From: Varanus komodoensis
Taxonomy: Eukaryota; Chordata; Lepidosauria; Squamata; Varanidae
Reading direction: 5' to 3'
Assembly (NCBI RefSeq): GCF_004798865.1
Contig: NW_025335440.1
Coordinates: 2,606,243 to 2,670,242, forward strand
Length of the DNA: 64,000 bases
Both the position numbers and the translations under genes were made by a program. A model generated the notes under the pieces. That model did not search any database, was not told where the DNA came from, and saw only the letters and a list, made by a program, of their open reading frames with translations. Below, one piece after another: positions 33,775-46,323 of the stretch (the first letter of the stretch is position 1; each line of letters begins with the position of its first letter).

Positions 33775-34062
33775 AAGAAAAGCCCTGCTGGATCAGGCCA
33801 AAGTCCACCCAGTCCAGCAGTCCATACGCACAGCGGCAAACCAGCTGCCCACAAGATCGCCCCAGCAGGATGGGTGCAAGGCCTCTTCAGCAACTGCAGT
33901 ATGCAAGCGCAGCAGCTCTGGCCAAGGAGGGAGCGCATGGCCAGCTAGGCTAGGAGCCACGGACAGCCTCCTCCTTCATGAATCTGTCTGATCTTTTCTG
34001 AAAGCCACCCGGACTGGCAGCCATCACCACTTCCCGTGGCAGCAAATTCCACAGTTGAACTA
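33775..34062. repeat. Interspersed squamate repeat (CR1/L3-like 3' region)
   Basis: Carries the words GCCCTGCTGGATCAGGCC (33783), TTCATGAATCTGTCTGATC (33976) and CAGCAAATTCCACAGTTGAA (34041), common to an abundant reptile interspersed repeat. I recognise the pattern but not the official family name. Confidence 0.6.
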
Positions 34063-34165
34063 TGCCAGATTACCAGCAGGACGGCCATGTTCTAGCTTCA
34101 TGGAAAGACAGAAGCAATATAAGCTACCCTGCTCGACACAGAAAGAACAAGTTTTAATGAAATTC

Positions 34166-35092
34166 TTTATTTTTATTTATTTATTTAGGAAATTTATAGA
34201 CTGTCCATCACTCTCATCTCTGGGTGGCTTACAACATTATTCTAAATGCTAAATAAAATAAATTAGCTATTCCACGAACTGAGCATAAAACTGACATATT
34301 TAAAATAAATTAAATAAATCATATACAGTTAAAATTGGTTGATGTTAAAATATTGGTTAAATAAAAAGGTCTTGACCTGGCACCGAAAAGCATATAATGA
34401 CGGCACCAGGCGGACCTCTCTGGGGAGCACATTCCATAGTTGAGGCGCCACCACAGAGAAAGCCCTCCTCCGAGTGCTCTGTCTCCTGACCTGTTTCAAA
34501 GAGGGTTCCTGGAGGAGGGCCTCTGCTGCCGATCTTAGGGGGTGGGAGGGCATATAGGGAAACATGTGTTCCTTTAGGTATCCTGGTTCCTAGCTGTTTA
34601 GGGCTTTATAGGAAATAACCAGCCCTTGAATTAAGCCCGGACTTCGATGGGAAGCCAATGGAGCTGATAGAGGACTGGGGTCATATGAGAACAATGCCCA
34701 GTCCCTGACAGCATCCTGGCAGCTCTGTTTTGAACCATCTGAAGTATCTGGACCATCTTCAAGGGCAGCCCCATGTAGAGTGCATTACAGTAATCCAAGT
34801 GGGAAGTAACCAGTGCGTGTGTCACTGTTGCTAGGCAGTTCTCCTCCAGGTAAGGACGCAGCTGATGGATCAGCCAAAGCTGAAGGAAAGTGCTCCTCAC
34901 CACCGCTGTCACCTGGGTTTCCAGGGACACCTCCAGGTCGAGGAGCACTCCCAAGCTGCAGCCCCTGTCCTTTAGAGGGAGTGCAACCCCATCCAGGGCA
35001 GGGCCCAAGTCTCTTACCTGGAAACTCGAATCACCTACCAACAGGACCTCCATCTTATCTGGATCAAACTTCAGTTCTAGCTTTTTTAGCTG
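34166..35092 (-). mobile_element. L2 LINE, 5'-truncated, minus strand
   Basis: About 0.93 kb with its tail, inverted (TATTTATTTATTTAG), at the low end and 5' truncation near 35090. Minus-strand frames give KKLELKFDPDKMEVLLVGDS, LGVLLDLEVSLETQVTAV and LHWLPIEVRA (34631-35182), then MFPYMPSHPLRSAAEALL and RRAFSVVAPQLWNVLPRE (34329-34565). It is very similar to the L2 at 10256-13800, with only a shift or small gap between the two frames, so it is a fairly young copy. Confidence 0.92.
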
Positions 35093-36545
35093 AAAAATTA
35101 TAGCTGAATGTGAGTGAGTAACCAGTGCCAAAAAACCTAAAGAGTAATGCTGGTTCTTTAATGTACATATACACATGCGCATACATTTCTCTCAGGCATG
35201 TTGTAACACCCATTTTGCATCCACTATTCGGTTTTCTCCTTGAGCTAGTAGCTACTCTCTACCCCTCATTAACCACACTAATTGAAGGGCAAACTGATCA
35301 TCAGGTGTGTGTACCTGTATAAAATGCCTTCTTTTATGACAGGGAGGAACATGGGCATTTAAACATGGTCTACATCAATGCTTCTGTTAGGCAAGAAAAT
35401 ATACTTTACTTTTTTTAGTGCAGAAGTTCCAATGTACCAAAACTGCCAGCAGCAGTACTCAGGGCTGGTGAAAACGGGCTCCTTCCTAGCAAAGCAGAGA
35501 AGAGTGAAGCTAAAAATATCCCTGGTTCATCCGCTTTGGTTCTGCATGCAGGTCATACGGACCAGTCCCTAGTTCAGAGCTGGGTGGGGTTGCCCTGGTA
35601 TGACCAAGGAAAGGGTGACTGTGAGTTCTTGCATAGAAAAAAGCAGTTTCTCCCACCCCGCCAAAAATTTAAGGGGCCCCTGTTGGCTGTTGGCCTCTTT
35701 TGGCCTGGAGCACAAGGAAGAGAGGAAAGAGTGTGGGCAGAGCAGTCCACACACAGGGCCTGCCTTGCCTCCCCCCGCCCCAGTCTGCTGCACACCACAG
35801 AAGCCCCACAAAATGCTGCTTCTGAAGTTGCCTGCTTGCCACTGACTGCAGGGGATGCCAAGTTCAGAGTCCCAGCTCTGACCTCGAGGAACAGGACCAA
35901 GTCCAGGGCTGGGACTCCAACCTCTCCTGTGGCCATTTAGCAGCCACCAGATTATGCCTGCAAAAACACCACTACTGGGCATCACCAAAGCATGTTTAAC
36001 CAAGAGCATTTGCTGCATTGCGCCAGCAGCATTCAGCTAAATTAGGCAGAGTGCAATAGTCACAAAGCCAGTATTTTTGCTCTATAAGACCCAAGCTGAG
36101 ATCCACAGATGTGGCAGGTAGAAAATGCAAAATGGCAGTCCATTGATCTGGCAGAACGGCATGGGCTCAGCTGCCCATTCCATACCTCATATCATAAAGG
36201 AATTTTCCCTGGCCAAAAAAATGTACAGTTCTCCCAGAGGCTAGAGTGTGAAAAGGCAGGTTTGGAGGGATTTCTGCAACTATACACTTTTGCAACCACA
36301 TATGGGTACTTTTTAGAATGCAAATTTTGTTTCAATTAGAAACATACTTCTGGGAAATAGTTAACACTTCCCAAGAATTGTCTCCCTGCTCCCATACATG
36401 TTTATGTTTATGCATGAGCATGTTCAGATGATTTGCAAACAGGAGTTAACTTCTCATATCTCCCCACTATTGCCTGAAAGCTTTGAGAATTTGTGGCCAA
36501 TTTTGGCCAAAGTAAGAACACTTGAGGCAAATGAACTGCAGATCC
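35093..36545. other. Gene-free intron sequence
   Basis: No supported exon. ORFs of up to 149 codons (35569-36018, minus) and 134 codons (35536-35940, plus) overlap on opposite strands in a GC-rich patch and show no domain, so they look like chance frames. Confidence 0.4.
36190..36330 (+). repeat. Candidate unnamed dispersed repeat, copy 2
   Basis: CCAGAGGCTAGAGTGTGAAA (36234-36253) pairs with 33100-33119; the downstream CTATACACTTTTGC is comparable with the GTATACAG of copy 1. Confidence 0.35.
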
Positions 36546-36660
36546 GGATTGGGTCACAGAATCTCAGAACAGCAGAGTTGGGAGGAGCCAGTAAGGACAT
36601 TGGGTCCAATCCCTTTGTCAGGGTAGGACTCCAAGTTAAAGATTGCATACCTGGATTGGT
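36546..36660 (-). mobile_element. CR1 LINE 3'-terminal fragment
   Basis: Inverted CR1 end: GTCACAGAATCTCAGAACAG, CAGAGTTGGGAGGAGCC and GGGTCCAATCCCTTTGTCA. It covers only about 115 bp. Confidence 0.7.
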
Positions 36661-36714
36661 GCATGTTCTTTACACCACCAGCTGCTTGTGCAAAATTGTT
36701 AGAGCAGAACTGTG

Positions 36715-36945
36715 TCCTTCTCTATGGTGGCACCCCAGCTGTGGAAGGCTTTCCTCAGAGAGACAGAGCTGCCATTCCCTTCACTTCCTTTTCAGCAGCA
36801 GGAAGTTCTCTTTTCTCCCAGGTGTTAACATCTGACTCCATTTTAACTCTGCTTTTATGTTTTACATGCGGTCTCATTATTCCTTTAATTGCTACTGTTT
36901 ATGGTAGATTTGTCATCGTTGTTTAAAATTATTTTGTAAAGCTAT
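36715..36945 (+). mobile_element. L2 LINE 3' fragment
   Basis: The 'APQLWKAFLRET'-type C-terminal block of L2 (GCACCCCAGCTGTGGAAGGC at 36730) is followed by a 'FRRKLKTFLF'-like decayed part and an AT-rich 3' UTR. Old fragment. Confidence 0.6.
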
Positions 36946-38459
36946 GCTTAAGGCAGAGGCCAAAAGATCAGCTTTTAAAATGAAGAGGCTACATCCATTC
37001 CAATCCCATGCAAGATCTGATTTTCGACCTCTGCAAAAGTGTGAGGATCCATTCTCTCAAGAGCCGTTCTCTCCACCTATCCTTCCCATATCTTGTCTTA
37101 TACAGTGGTGGAAGGCAAAGTCATATATAAATATTCAGAACCACCCTGCAGTGATATGATAGGACTTCTGATAACTGGACCTTTTGTAGGTTAATATATC
37201 TGCCACATGACGGGTGCATGGTTTATTACGTCCATACAGCACTGCACAGATGTAAGTGCATTAAACTCCTGGCAAGTTAATGCAATATGCCAAAAAATAA
37301 ACAAACTTCCCACATTCTTTAAGCACAGCAAGATTTGTCTTGGAGAAGGGCTAATGCAGAGACATATAATTTCCTTGAAAACAGCTATTTTGGATATTCT
37401 GCAGTGACTGCAAGGTGAGTTAAGTACTGAGGTGAACCAAGGCACCTGAATATGTTGATGCTGAGTCCAGGCACAATGGTTCCATTGTCCACTCAGAAAG
37501 GAACTCCGAGTGCTGGGTAAACCAGGACCACACCTTGGTCACAAAAACCTACCTCCAGGCGAGAGATTGACTACTGCCACGATTGCCTGCAAAATATGCA
37601 GTCAAAGGTGAATTTAAAAACTCACCCCACCAAATAATACACAAATCAAATTTTATAACAGGTTCACAGGGCTAAGAGCCCCAGATAAGGGACACAGAAT
37701 TAGCACAATCCACCCAAAATCTCCTGAAGGACCCAAATGCCATGCCAGAAGATGAGTGTCCCATGGGCCTGGCCACACCATTGCAGCCTTTTATCCTCAC
37801 TTACCAGCAAGGAAAAGCTGCTCTCTTCACAGTCCTGGAGAAGACAGGGGGCAAGAGTCCACTGGTGGTGAAGTGAATGAACAGCCACAAGGACAGCCAG
37901 GCATTTACCTTTCTTGCACCTCTGTATATACCTGTGCTGCCAGTGCCTGGCCACTGAGGACCACAGGTACCTTGTGCAAGGTGGAAGACTAGCCCATGGT
38001 GAGGCAGCCAAGTGGCATTATTCAGCAAGTCTGCTTTCTTTGTAAGGCTTCATTATTCCTTCTTGCTCATTTTGGAAAGACCATGTGCTTAGATTAAAGA
38101 AATGTACTGGATGAAACCCAGACTAGGTTAATCATGCTTGCAGCTCTGAAATCAATGTGACTTAAATTGGTTAGGGATCTATGATAATTTGTTTCAGCTC
38201 ATTTTTTACCAGACTTTACTCACTCTTCACTTCCTGGAACTGAATCCAATCTGCAGACAAAATCTATACCTTTCTGGGGTTGTGATATGCTTTACAACAC
38301 AGAAAATTGCTTTTGAAAATTATGTATATTCAACAATGAGCATGAAAAAAAATATTTTTACAAAACATGCACAAACACACTTTCAGTGATGAGAAGAACA
38401 CAGACACATTCCAAATATACACATAATTGATGCATACTATGGAAAATGTGAAAAATAGA
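36946..38459. other. Gene-free intron sequence
   Basis: No exon or clear repeat recognised. Confidence 0.4.
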
Positions 38460-40507
38460 AAAGGTGACAAAAGGAAAAGGTGACAAATAGATTTAAGGAA
38501 TTAGATCTGATAGACAGAGTGCCTGAAGAACTATGGACGGAGGTTTGCAACATTGTACAAGAGGCAACAACTAAAATCATCCCAAAGAAAAAGAAATGCA
38601 AGAAAGCAAAATGGCTGTCTGGGGAAGCTTTACAAATAGCTGAGGAAAGAAGGGAAGCGAAAGGCAAGGGAGAAAGAGAAAGATACAATCAATTGAATGC
38701 TGAATTCCAGAGAATAGCTAGAAGAGATAAGAAGGCCTTCTTAAAGGAACAGTGCAGGAAAATAGAAGAAAACAATGGAATAGGGAGGACCAGAGATCTC
38801 TTCAAGAAAATTGGAGATATGAAGGGAACATTTCTTGCAAAGATGGGCATGATAAAGGACCAAAATGGCAGGGACCTAACAGAGGCAGAAGAGATTAAGA
38901 AGAGGTGGCAAGATTACACAGAAGAACTATACAAGAAAGAGCTTAATGTCCCTGATAACCACGATGGGGTGGTCACTGACCTCGAGCCGGACATACTGGA
39001 ATGTGAAGTCAAATGGGCCTTAGGAAGTCTGAGCAACAACAAAACTAGTGGAGGTGACAGTATTCCAGCTGAGCTATTCAAAATCCTAGAAGATGATGCA
39101 GTAAAAGTGCTACACTCAATGTGCCAGCAAATTTGGAAAACTCAACAGTGGTCACAGGATTAGAAAAGGTCAGTTTACATTCCGATCCCAAAGAAGGGCA
39201 ATGCCAAAGAATGTTCAAACTACCGCACCATTGCATTCATTTGACATGCTAGCAAAGTGATGCTCAAAATCCTACAAGCGAGGCTCCAGCAGTATGTGGA
39301 CCGAGAACTACCAGGAGTACAGGCAGGATTTCGAAGAGGAAGAGGAACTAGAGATCAAATTGCCAACATACGCTGGATCATGGAGAAAGCTAGGGAGTGC
39401 CAAAAAAACATCTACTTCTGCTTCATTTACTATGCTAAACTCTTTGATTGTGTGGATCACAACAAATTGTGGCAAGTTCTGAAAGAGATGGGAATACCAG
39501 ACCATCTTATTTGTCTCTTGAGAAACCTATATGCTGGTCAAGAAGCAGCAGTGAGAACTGGACATGGAACCACTGATTGGTTCAAAATTGAGAAAGGAGT
39601 TAGGCAAGGCTGTTTATTGTTGCCCTGTCTATTTAACTTATATGCAGAGCACATCATGAGAAAGGCGGGGTTAGATGAATCACCAGTTGGAATTAAGTTT
39701 GCTGGGAGAAATATCAACAACCTCAGATATGCAGATGATACCACTCTAATGGCAAAAAGTGCAGAGGAACTAAAGAGCCTCTTGATGTGAGTAAAGGAGG
39801 AGAGTGCAAAAGTTGGCTTGAAACTGAACATTAAGAAAACTAAGATCATGGCATCCGGTCCTCTCACTTCCTGGCAAATAGATGGGGAAGAAATGGAGGT
39901 AGTGACAGATTTTATTTTCCTGGGCTCCAAGATCACCACAGATGGGGACTGCAGCCAAGAAATTAAAAGACGCTTGCTCCTGGGGAGGAAAGCTATGGCA
40001 AATCTAGACAGCATACTAAAAAGCAGAGACATCACCCTGCCAACAAAAGTGCGTATAGTCAAGGCTATGGTTTTCCCAGTTGCAATGTATGTTTGTGAAA
40101 GCTGGACCATAAGGAAGGCTGAGCGCCAAAGGATTGAGGCCTTTGAATTGAGGTGCTGGAGGAGACTCCTGCGAGTTCCTTGGACTGCAAGGCGATCAAA
40201 CCGGTCAGTGCTAGAGATCAACTCTGACTGCTCTTTAAAAGGCCAGATACTGAAGATGAAACTCAAGTACTTTGGCCACCTAATGAGAAGGAAGGACTCC
40301 CTGGAGAAGAGCCTGATGCTGGCAACAATAGATGGCAAAAGAAGAAGGGGACGGCAGAGGATGAGGTGGCTGGATGGAGTCACTGAAGCAGTTGGTGTGA
40401 GCTTGAGTGGTCCCCGGGGGATGGTGGAGGACAGGGAGGCCTGGAGGGATGTTGTCCATGGGGTCGCAATGGGTCGGACACGACTTTGCGACTAACAACA
40501 CCAACAA
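38460..40507 (+). mobile_element. BovB (RTE clade) LINE, 5'-truncated, about 2 kb
   Basis: Starts after the endonuclease, at the TNRFKELDLIDRVPEELW region (38480), with a small local duplication of AAGGTGACAAA at its border. Three long frames cover the rest: 38480-39163, 39257-39790 and 39818-40495. Motifs are KKKCKKAKWLSGEALQIAEE, FDCVDHNKLWQVLKEMG, GVRQGCLLLPCLFNLYAEHI, NNLRYADDTTLM and CWRRLLRVPWTARRSNRS, and the end is GACTTTGCGACTAACAACAC. The frames are separated only by stop codons: TAG at 39161, TGA at 39242 and TGA at 39788, all in the same reading frame. The first two stops are also in the copy at 16274-19463. No clear target duplication. Confidence 0.95.
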
Positions 40508-40944
40508 TTGAATATGTGCACATGAAAATGCAGCAAAGTGTTCAGGCCAAACCACCACCCCAAAATAGAAAAAGTTTATCATCTATTATGGACACATATC
40601 AAAAAGCAATCGGGGGCAGAATTCAGATAATTTGAACCCACTTAAGTTTTGCTGATTCATGCACCCCAAGATTTGGTCAAGACTCACTTGACCCACTGAT
40701 TACAGAAGCATGAGATCCAACCCATTATGTTCTTCAGTACCCGAGTTTTTTACAGACTCTGGACAAAGAAATGAAAGAAAAAAAATGATGAAATGCCATT
40801 CGCAGGATTCCCTTTAGAAATAGTATCACCTTAATGAACTTAGGTGTTACCCAAGCTAACTTGGTTCATTATTGCATTGATTAGTTTGAAATTGCCATCC
40901 TGCCTGGCAAATCATGCAGATATACAATAAAAGTTGACCACAAT

Positions 40945-40981
<37 letters not shown>
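40945..40981 (+). repeat. (ATC)n microsatellite
   Basis: About twelve perfect ATC units. Confidence 0.97.
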
Positions 40982-43471
40982 TCTTTTTTTCTTAGCTCTG
41001 AGCATAACTGTATGCATGCTTAGACAGAAGAAAGTCCTGTGATTTACTTTGTAAATTTACAATTTAGTTGATTCATTTTGTTGCCCTGGCTGCCCTGGCT
41101 AAGGGCAGTGTAGAAATGAGATAGGAATACAGTTCCTCGCATTCCTCGGCTGAACATGGGGAATGTTGCGGACTGAGTGGCCTTCTTCTGCCTAGACACA
41201 CTTTAATTGTGCCCTCGTGCAATGCTGAGAAAGAGGGTGGGTTTTCCAGTGACAAAGGCGCTTTAAACACCCTTCTCCTGAAGCCAACACACCTCACTTG
41301 CGGATTTGAGGAGGACCTTTCTCTGTTAAGAAGCAACGTACGTTGCTGGCACTGGGCTCCGTGGCTCCCATTAAAGCAGCAAGTGATCACCAATAGAGGA
41401 TCACTGAATAATGCAGCAGAGATTCTGCTGCTTCCCCTCATCTTGTGGCAACACTGCTGGCAAAGATTTCTGTTTAATACCAGCAGGCTGTGTCCAAACG
41501 TGGGTGCAAAAGGAGAAGGCATTTTGGAACTCAGGCTCTGGCTCCCTCCATGAGCCGTCTGGGGTCCACTCTCTCTAATAGCAAGCTCAGGTGGCCAGTG
41601 CCAGCAGAGATGGACATGGAAGGAGGGCTCTTGAGGGAGGAAAAATGGGGGGGGGGGATCAGCATGGACAATACTAGAAGAGGAGGAGGGAGAGGCGGAG
41701 GAGAAAGACATTGGTGACCCAGTGAGGTGAGGACTGAGTGTATTCAGTAGACCTAAACTGTTGAAAATCAATTGGAGAAGCGGGGGGGGGGGACATGGGG
41801 GCTCGAGGGAAACTAATATCCTGGGGACCATGGAGGCTGGCAGCTTCACGAACAATGGGGCAATGCATTTACTTTGCATTTTACCCTGAGCATTAAAAGA
41901 GAATCCATGGCACTGACCCACATCCCCAAACTAGTTTCAGCACTGTGGAGAGCCCCCCTTACAGGTGAGACTAGCTTTAGAGAACACCTGGCTGGCTGGC
42001 TGGCGGGGCCGGTTCTGTGCAGAGGAAGGCTCCTGATGAAAGGGAAGCATGCGCTGCAACAGGCCCCGCTTGTTTTTAGCTCCCTGGCTGCAAGGACTGT
42101 GCGGCACCTGGAGTCCAGCTGCAAGTGGCTCATGCGTCCTGCGCATGCTCCAGGCACAGCTGCATCTGATCAGCACCAGTGGTGGTTTGGGGCTTCCACA
42201 ATTCCCTGGTCAAGCATGAGAAAGAGGAGAAGCCGGAACTTGTCAAATCCTGGAAATACTGATATAGAAGGGAATCCTCACTGCATGACACTGAAGCCAA
42301 ACAGAGGTACCAAAGCAAATCAAAGGCTCACATGCCAGGGATGGCTGCGAAATGCATTCCTGTTTGCAAATCAGGCGAACACATCCCAATTTCATCCCCA
42401 GGTGTGGCATGAGCAGGAAGACAGTTCTTTGGACAGTTTTGCGGCTTCACAGACTGGGGGGCAACTGCGTGCTTGCACAGTGCCCCCACAACCAAGTCTG
42501 CACTTTCCCATTTTAGTTTAGGAGGGAAATATGCATTTTTTATTTTTTTCCCTTTCTTAATGGAGAAAAGTTGAGCAATTTGGGGGAAAAGGCATTGTCG
42601 TGCATTAAAAAGACACTCATGTTCAGGAATGGCAATGCGATGAAGCAAGGGTTCAGGAATATATAGCATGCAGCTACCTTTCCTTTTCTCTCAAAAGCCT
42701 GAAGGCATACAGACCCCGACCACATAAGGGTAAGTGAAGTTAAAATCTCCCACTGCCTGCTTCTGGCCTTCTGTAGTCCCCATTCACACAGACTGAAGAA
42801 CTCCAGTTTTTGTTGATGACAATGCCAGAGTTCTTTGGATAGGTTGAGGCACACAAAGGGGGTTTGCAACTTCCCCTCCGCAGGTGCAGGGACCCTGGTC
42901 TGGTTCAGGACTCTGCATCCTTGCATTATAGTAAGCAAGAGGAAGAGGGCCAGTGCACGTGGTACAATTCACATCATGGATAGTCTGATCCTTGGATTAC
43001 AGCATTTGCTGTAACACCTTCCTGTAAAAGTGTGGGAAACCAACTTCTAAGCAGGGCTCTCATTCACAAAGAGAAGATCTCCAATGAGCATATAAAGGAA
43101 ATGTGGGAGCATTAAGCTTTGGTGAAGCTCTGCATGTTACTGAAATGAGCAAGTGGAAAGGAAAAGAGGTAAAGTGGAAGGAAAACAGACACCTTTCATT
43201 TCCCATGAACTAGGATCACCACTAGTATCATCACCCAGTATTAGCTTATGTATCATTTCCCACTTCAAGAAGCAGACTCAAAGTCACTTATACACACAGA
43301 GAGAAATCCCCTATGTTATGGGGATTTTATATTTGATAACAAAAACACCCCAAATCCATACAAACCGTAATGAGTAAATAATGTAAAACAAGCCGTAAAA
43401 ACATAATTTATAAATATAATTCATAAAGGGTGGTTCACAATTTAAGCATTCAGTCATTATGCATGGTTTGC

Positions 43472-43495
43472 CTCTCTCTCTCTCCCCCTCTCTCC

Positions 43496-43568
<73 letters not shown>
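43472..43568 (+). repeat. Compound microsatellite (CT)n(TG)n(GA)n
   Basis: Imperfect CT, then about 34 bp of TG and about 35 bp of GA. Same TG-GA junction type as at 19706-19793. Confidence 0.97.
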
Positions 43569-43570
<2 letters not shown>

Positions 43571-46107
43571 TTCAATTAACACCACATACCTAGCCCTCAA
43601 GTATTGCACCATAACTAAAGTCCATATGTCTGAGAAGAGAGGGCACCCACTTCTCCTGACACCAAAAAGATGTCAGTGAGTCAATTTTGCCAGAGCCTCA
43701 GAGGTGGTCAAACAGCAGTCAGATTCCTCTTTAGCAAAAACAAATCAAACTGTCTGCAGGCACCTGTGAATGATGCCAAGAAACAGAGACTCAAGCCAAG
43801 CCGTTGTCTTGCTAAGCTGTCCTCCTTCATCCCCACACCCTCTTCCATGCGTTGGCTTGTATGCTTACGGAAGCACACCCAGAAAGCCGTGTCAGGTCAA
43901 GGTCCCTGCCTGTTTGAAGGCTTCTGCCGAACTTGGTCACAGCGCCAGCATGGGATCCATTTCCCCTCACACCAATTCTCCTAGCTTTTGAAAAGGCGCC
44001 TCTTCCCCGTTGAGGTCCCAGATGTGTCTGGTCCCTGAAAATGTTTCCAGGAACCTTCTTTGACCAGTGCCAGAGGGAGAAACGACTTAGTCATTTGCCA
44101 AGGAAAGGTCCTTCCCTGTGTTGCTGCCTCCATGGAGATATAGCTGGGGCTAATTTATTTTGTGGGGTGTGGAAAAGAAAAATGTCCCTTCTCCCCCAGG
44201 GATTTTACTTCATGTCTTTCTTAAACAACAGCTACAACACGTGGATAGAGACATTCCCCAGGCTGGCTGAATAATGCCTGGGATCCCTTACCGGTGTAGC
44301 ACGGCTCACCGTTTTTAAAAACAAGCGGAAGGAGAGATCTTACAGTCAGCAGCTGGGGGGGCATCTCTTGCTTCAGACTCCCTGGTCTGAGGCCGGACAC
44401 AGACCCAGACCTCCGTGCTGGGGCCCCCGAGCCCCTTTGGGCAGCTGTCTCCCCAAGGCCGCCGACAGGGAGCGGGGCCAATGGAGGCATCGGATGGCAA
44501 GCGGGGAGGGGAGACTGCAGCAGCTGAGAAGCAGAGACTCCCGTGGCCCCTGCACCCTCCTGCCTTCTGCTCTGGGAGCAGTCCAGCTGGATGGCAAGAA
44601 GCAGCTGTCCAGCAGAAATGCAGAGCAGCAGGAAGGGCAGGCAGGCATCTCCTCTGCCTTGCATCAAATTCTGTTAAGGGTACCTGTAATCCTCCGTGTT
44701 CGCAGCCTTATGAGCATCCCATGAGAGGATGCAACTGGAAGGAGGATTTTTTTTTTTTTTAAACATGGGATAAAAGGCCAGGGAGGAAAGCAGTAAGCGG
44801 CCCTTGTGCGTTTGAGCCTACAATTGCCTTCCCCATGCTTTATTGGCTCCAAATGAAAAGCGCTTCAAGCTGAGGCTTCCATCGATGCAGCTTATGGCAT
44901 CATGTGGTTTCCGCCTTTGTCGTTCCATGGAGGGGGCTATTGCGCATCTGTCCCCTCCCAAAAACACCCCCCAGTCTATCCCCCCCCCACTTAGTCAGAG
45001 AGTTGGTGGCATGAGCGTTGATAAATGATGTACAGTCGTCTGTCCCTGAGTCGAGCACTTAGATGATAAATGGAGTACATTTGGAAAGCTGAAAGAGAAA
45101 ATTCTGGGTTGGCAACTCTTGTGGAATAAAAAAAAGTTTAATAAAGAAAAGGAAGTAGTGTGTGGGAGGGACAGAAACAAGATTGAAGTGTTGATCAAGC
45201 ACAGGTAATGAGAACTTGTTTTAAGCATTACCCTTTGGGGAGGGGAACAAAACAGAATTGCAATCGTAAACATGCTTGCTAAGACCCACAAGCCAGTGCA
45301 ACTTAATTCCAAGGAGGGACGCAGGAAGATCCTCCCCACCCCGCCAAGAGCACCCACAAGATTGGTGTTGCAGTCTCAGCTTCAACCGCATGGCCTGGCA
45401 CACCTCTCCTTCTTGCATCAATGTGGGGAGCTCACGTCAGATGCATGAGCACCACCACCGACAGCGCACACAAGTGTTACTGGGTGAACATTCTGCAAAG
45501 GAGGATCCTTTTGCAGGTGGGCAGGGCGGTATGAGGAAAACGAAACTTCTGAGACATTTATCAGAAACAATCCTCTGAAATGTCTTGGCTCAGATCTCAT
45601 TCACACCCAGATCACTCTCCCACACTCAAGGAAAATAATGTAAAACACCAAAGGACAAGTTTGTGCTTTGTCTTCTAGTTGGGATGCACCACTCAACAAA
45701 GTCCAAGCTCATCCGGGTTTTCATAATTTCACCCTGTAGCATAGTCCAATTCCTGCCCATATACAACTGAAAATTGTTTCTTCCTTTCACATGAAAATTC
45801 ACTTGCGTTTTCTGTGCACACAAATGCACACACCAAATCTGCACAAAGTATTATGCATTTCCTCACACTGAATAAAGGTGTGTGGTTTTTTCCCCCCAAA
45901 TCATGATGTTTTATGTACATTTTCTAAATCAAAACTTTTTTTTTTTTTTGGTGCTTTCTGTTATGGCCTTAGATGTGTACAGATTTCAACTGCAGATTAT
46001 GTTTGAGTCTGAGTTTGGTTCTGGGAGATGTGAAATGGGTAAATCCCAGTCAGAAGCAAACTGAAAGGGATTTATTATAGGTCTCCTATACCTAAGACCA
46101 ACCCTTC

Positions 46108-46323
46108 ACTTTATTTATTAGATGTATGTCCCACTTTTTTCTTACAGCAAACTCATAGCAGCTCACACCATTCTGTTTCTCCTGGTCTCAGTGCTATCCC
46201 CACAACAACAGCCCTGTGACTGGCCCAAAGCCACCCAGTTGGCTCCATGGCTGAGCAGGGACTAGAACCCAGGTCACCTGAGTCCCAGCCCCGGGCTCTT
46301 AACCACTACACCACACTGGCTCT
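46108..46323 (-). mobile_element. tRNA-derived SINE, minus strand
   Basis: The inverted tail TTTATTTATTAG lies at the low end and the tRNA-like head at the high end. On the minus strand there is GTGTAGTGGTTAAGAGCC (box A region) and a box B GGGTTCTAGTCCC at 46260-46272. The CCAAAGCCACCCAGTTGGCT word (46225) corresponds to 'GGGTGACTTTGGGCCAG' of the copy at 33338. The best-preserved SINE in the window. Confidence 0.9.

Larger units (their letters stand above)
40508..46107. other. Gene-free intron sequence with microsatellites
   Basis: No exon supported. The longest frames are 282 codons (41073-41921, minus) and 215 codons (41874-42521, plus); neither shows a domain, and they overlap antisense. 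Homopurine and poly-G runs are frequent (for example 41648 and 41781). Confidence 0.4.

Noticed and set aside
41874-42521. 215-codon plus-strand ORF
   Set aside because: No domain, antisense to and overlapping another chance frame, GC-rich sequence, no splice or promoter context.
19706-43568. Compound TG-GA tracts as a CRISPR-like or structured array
   Set aside because: Simple dinucleotide microsatellites without spacers.
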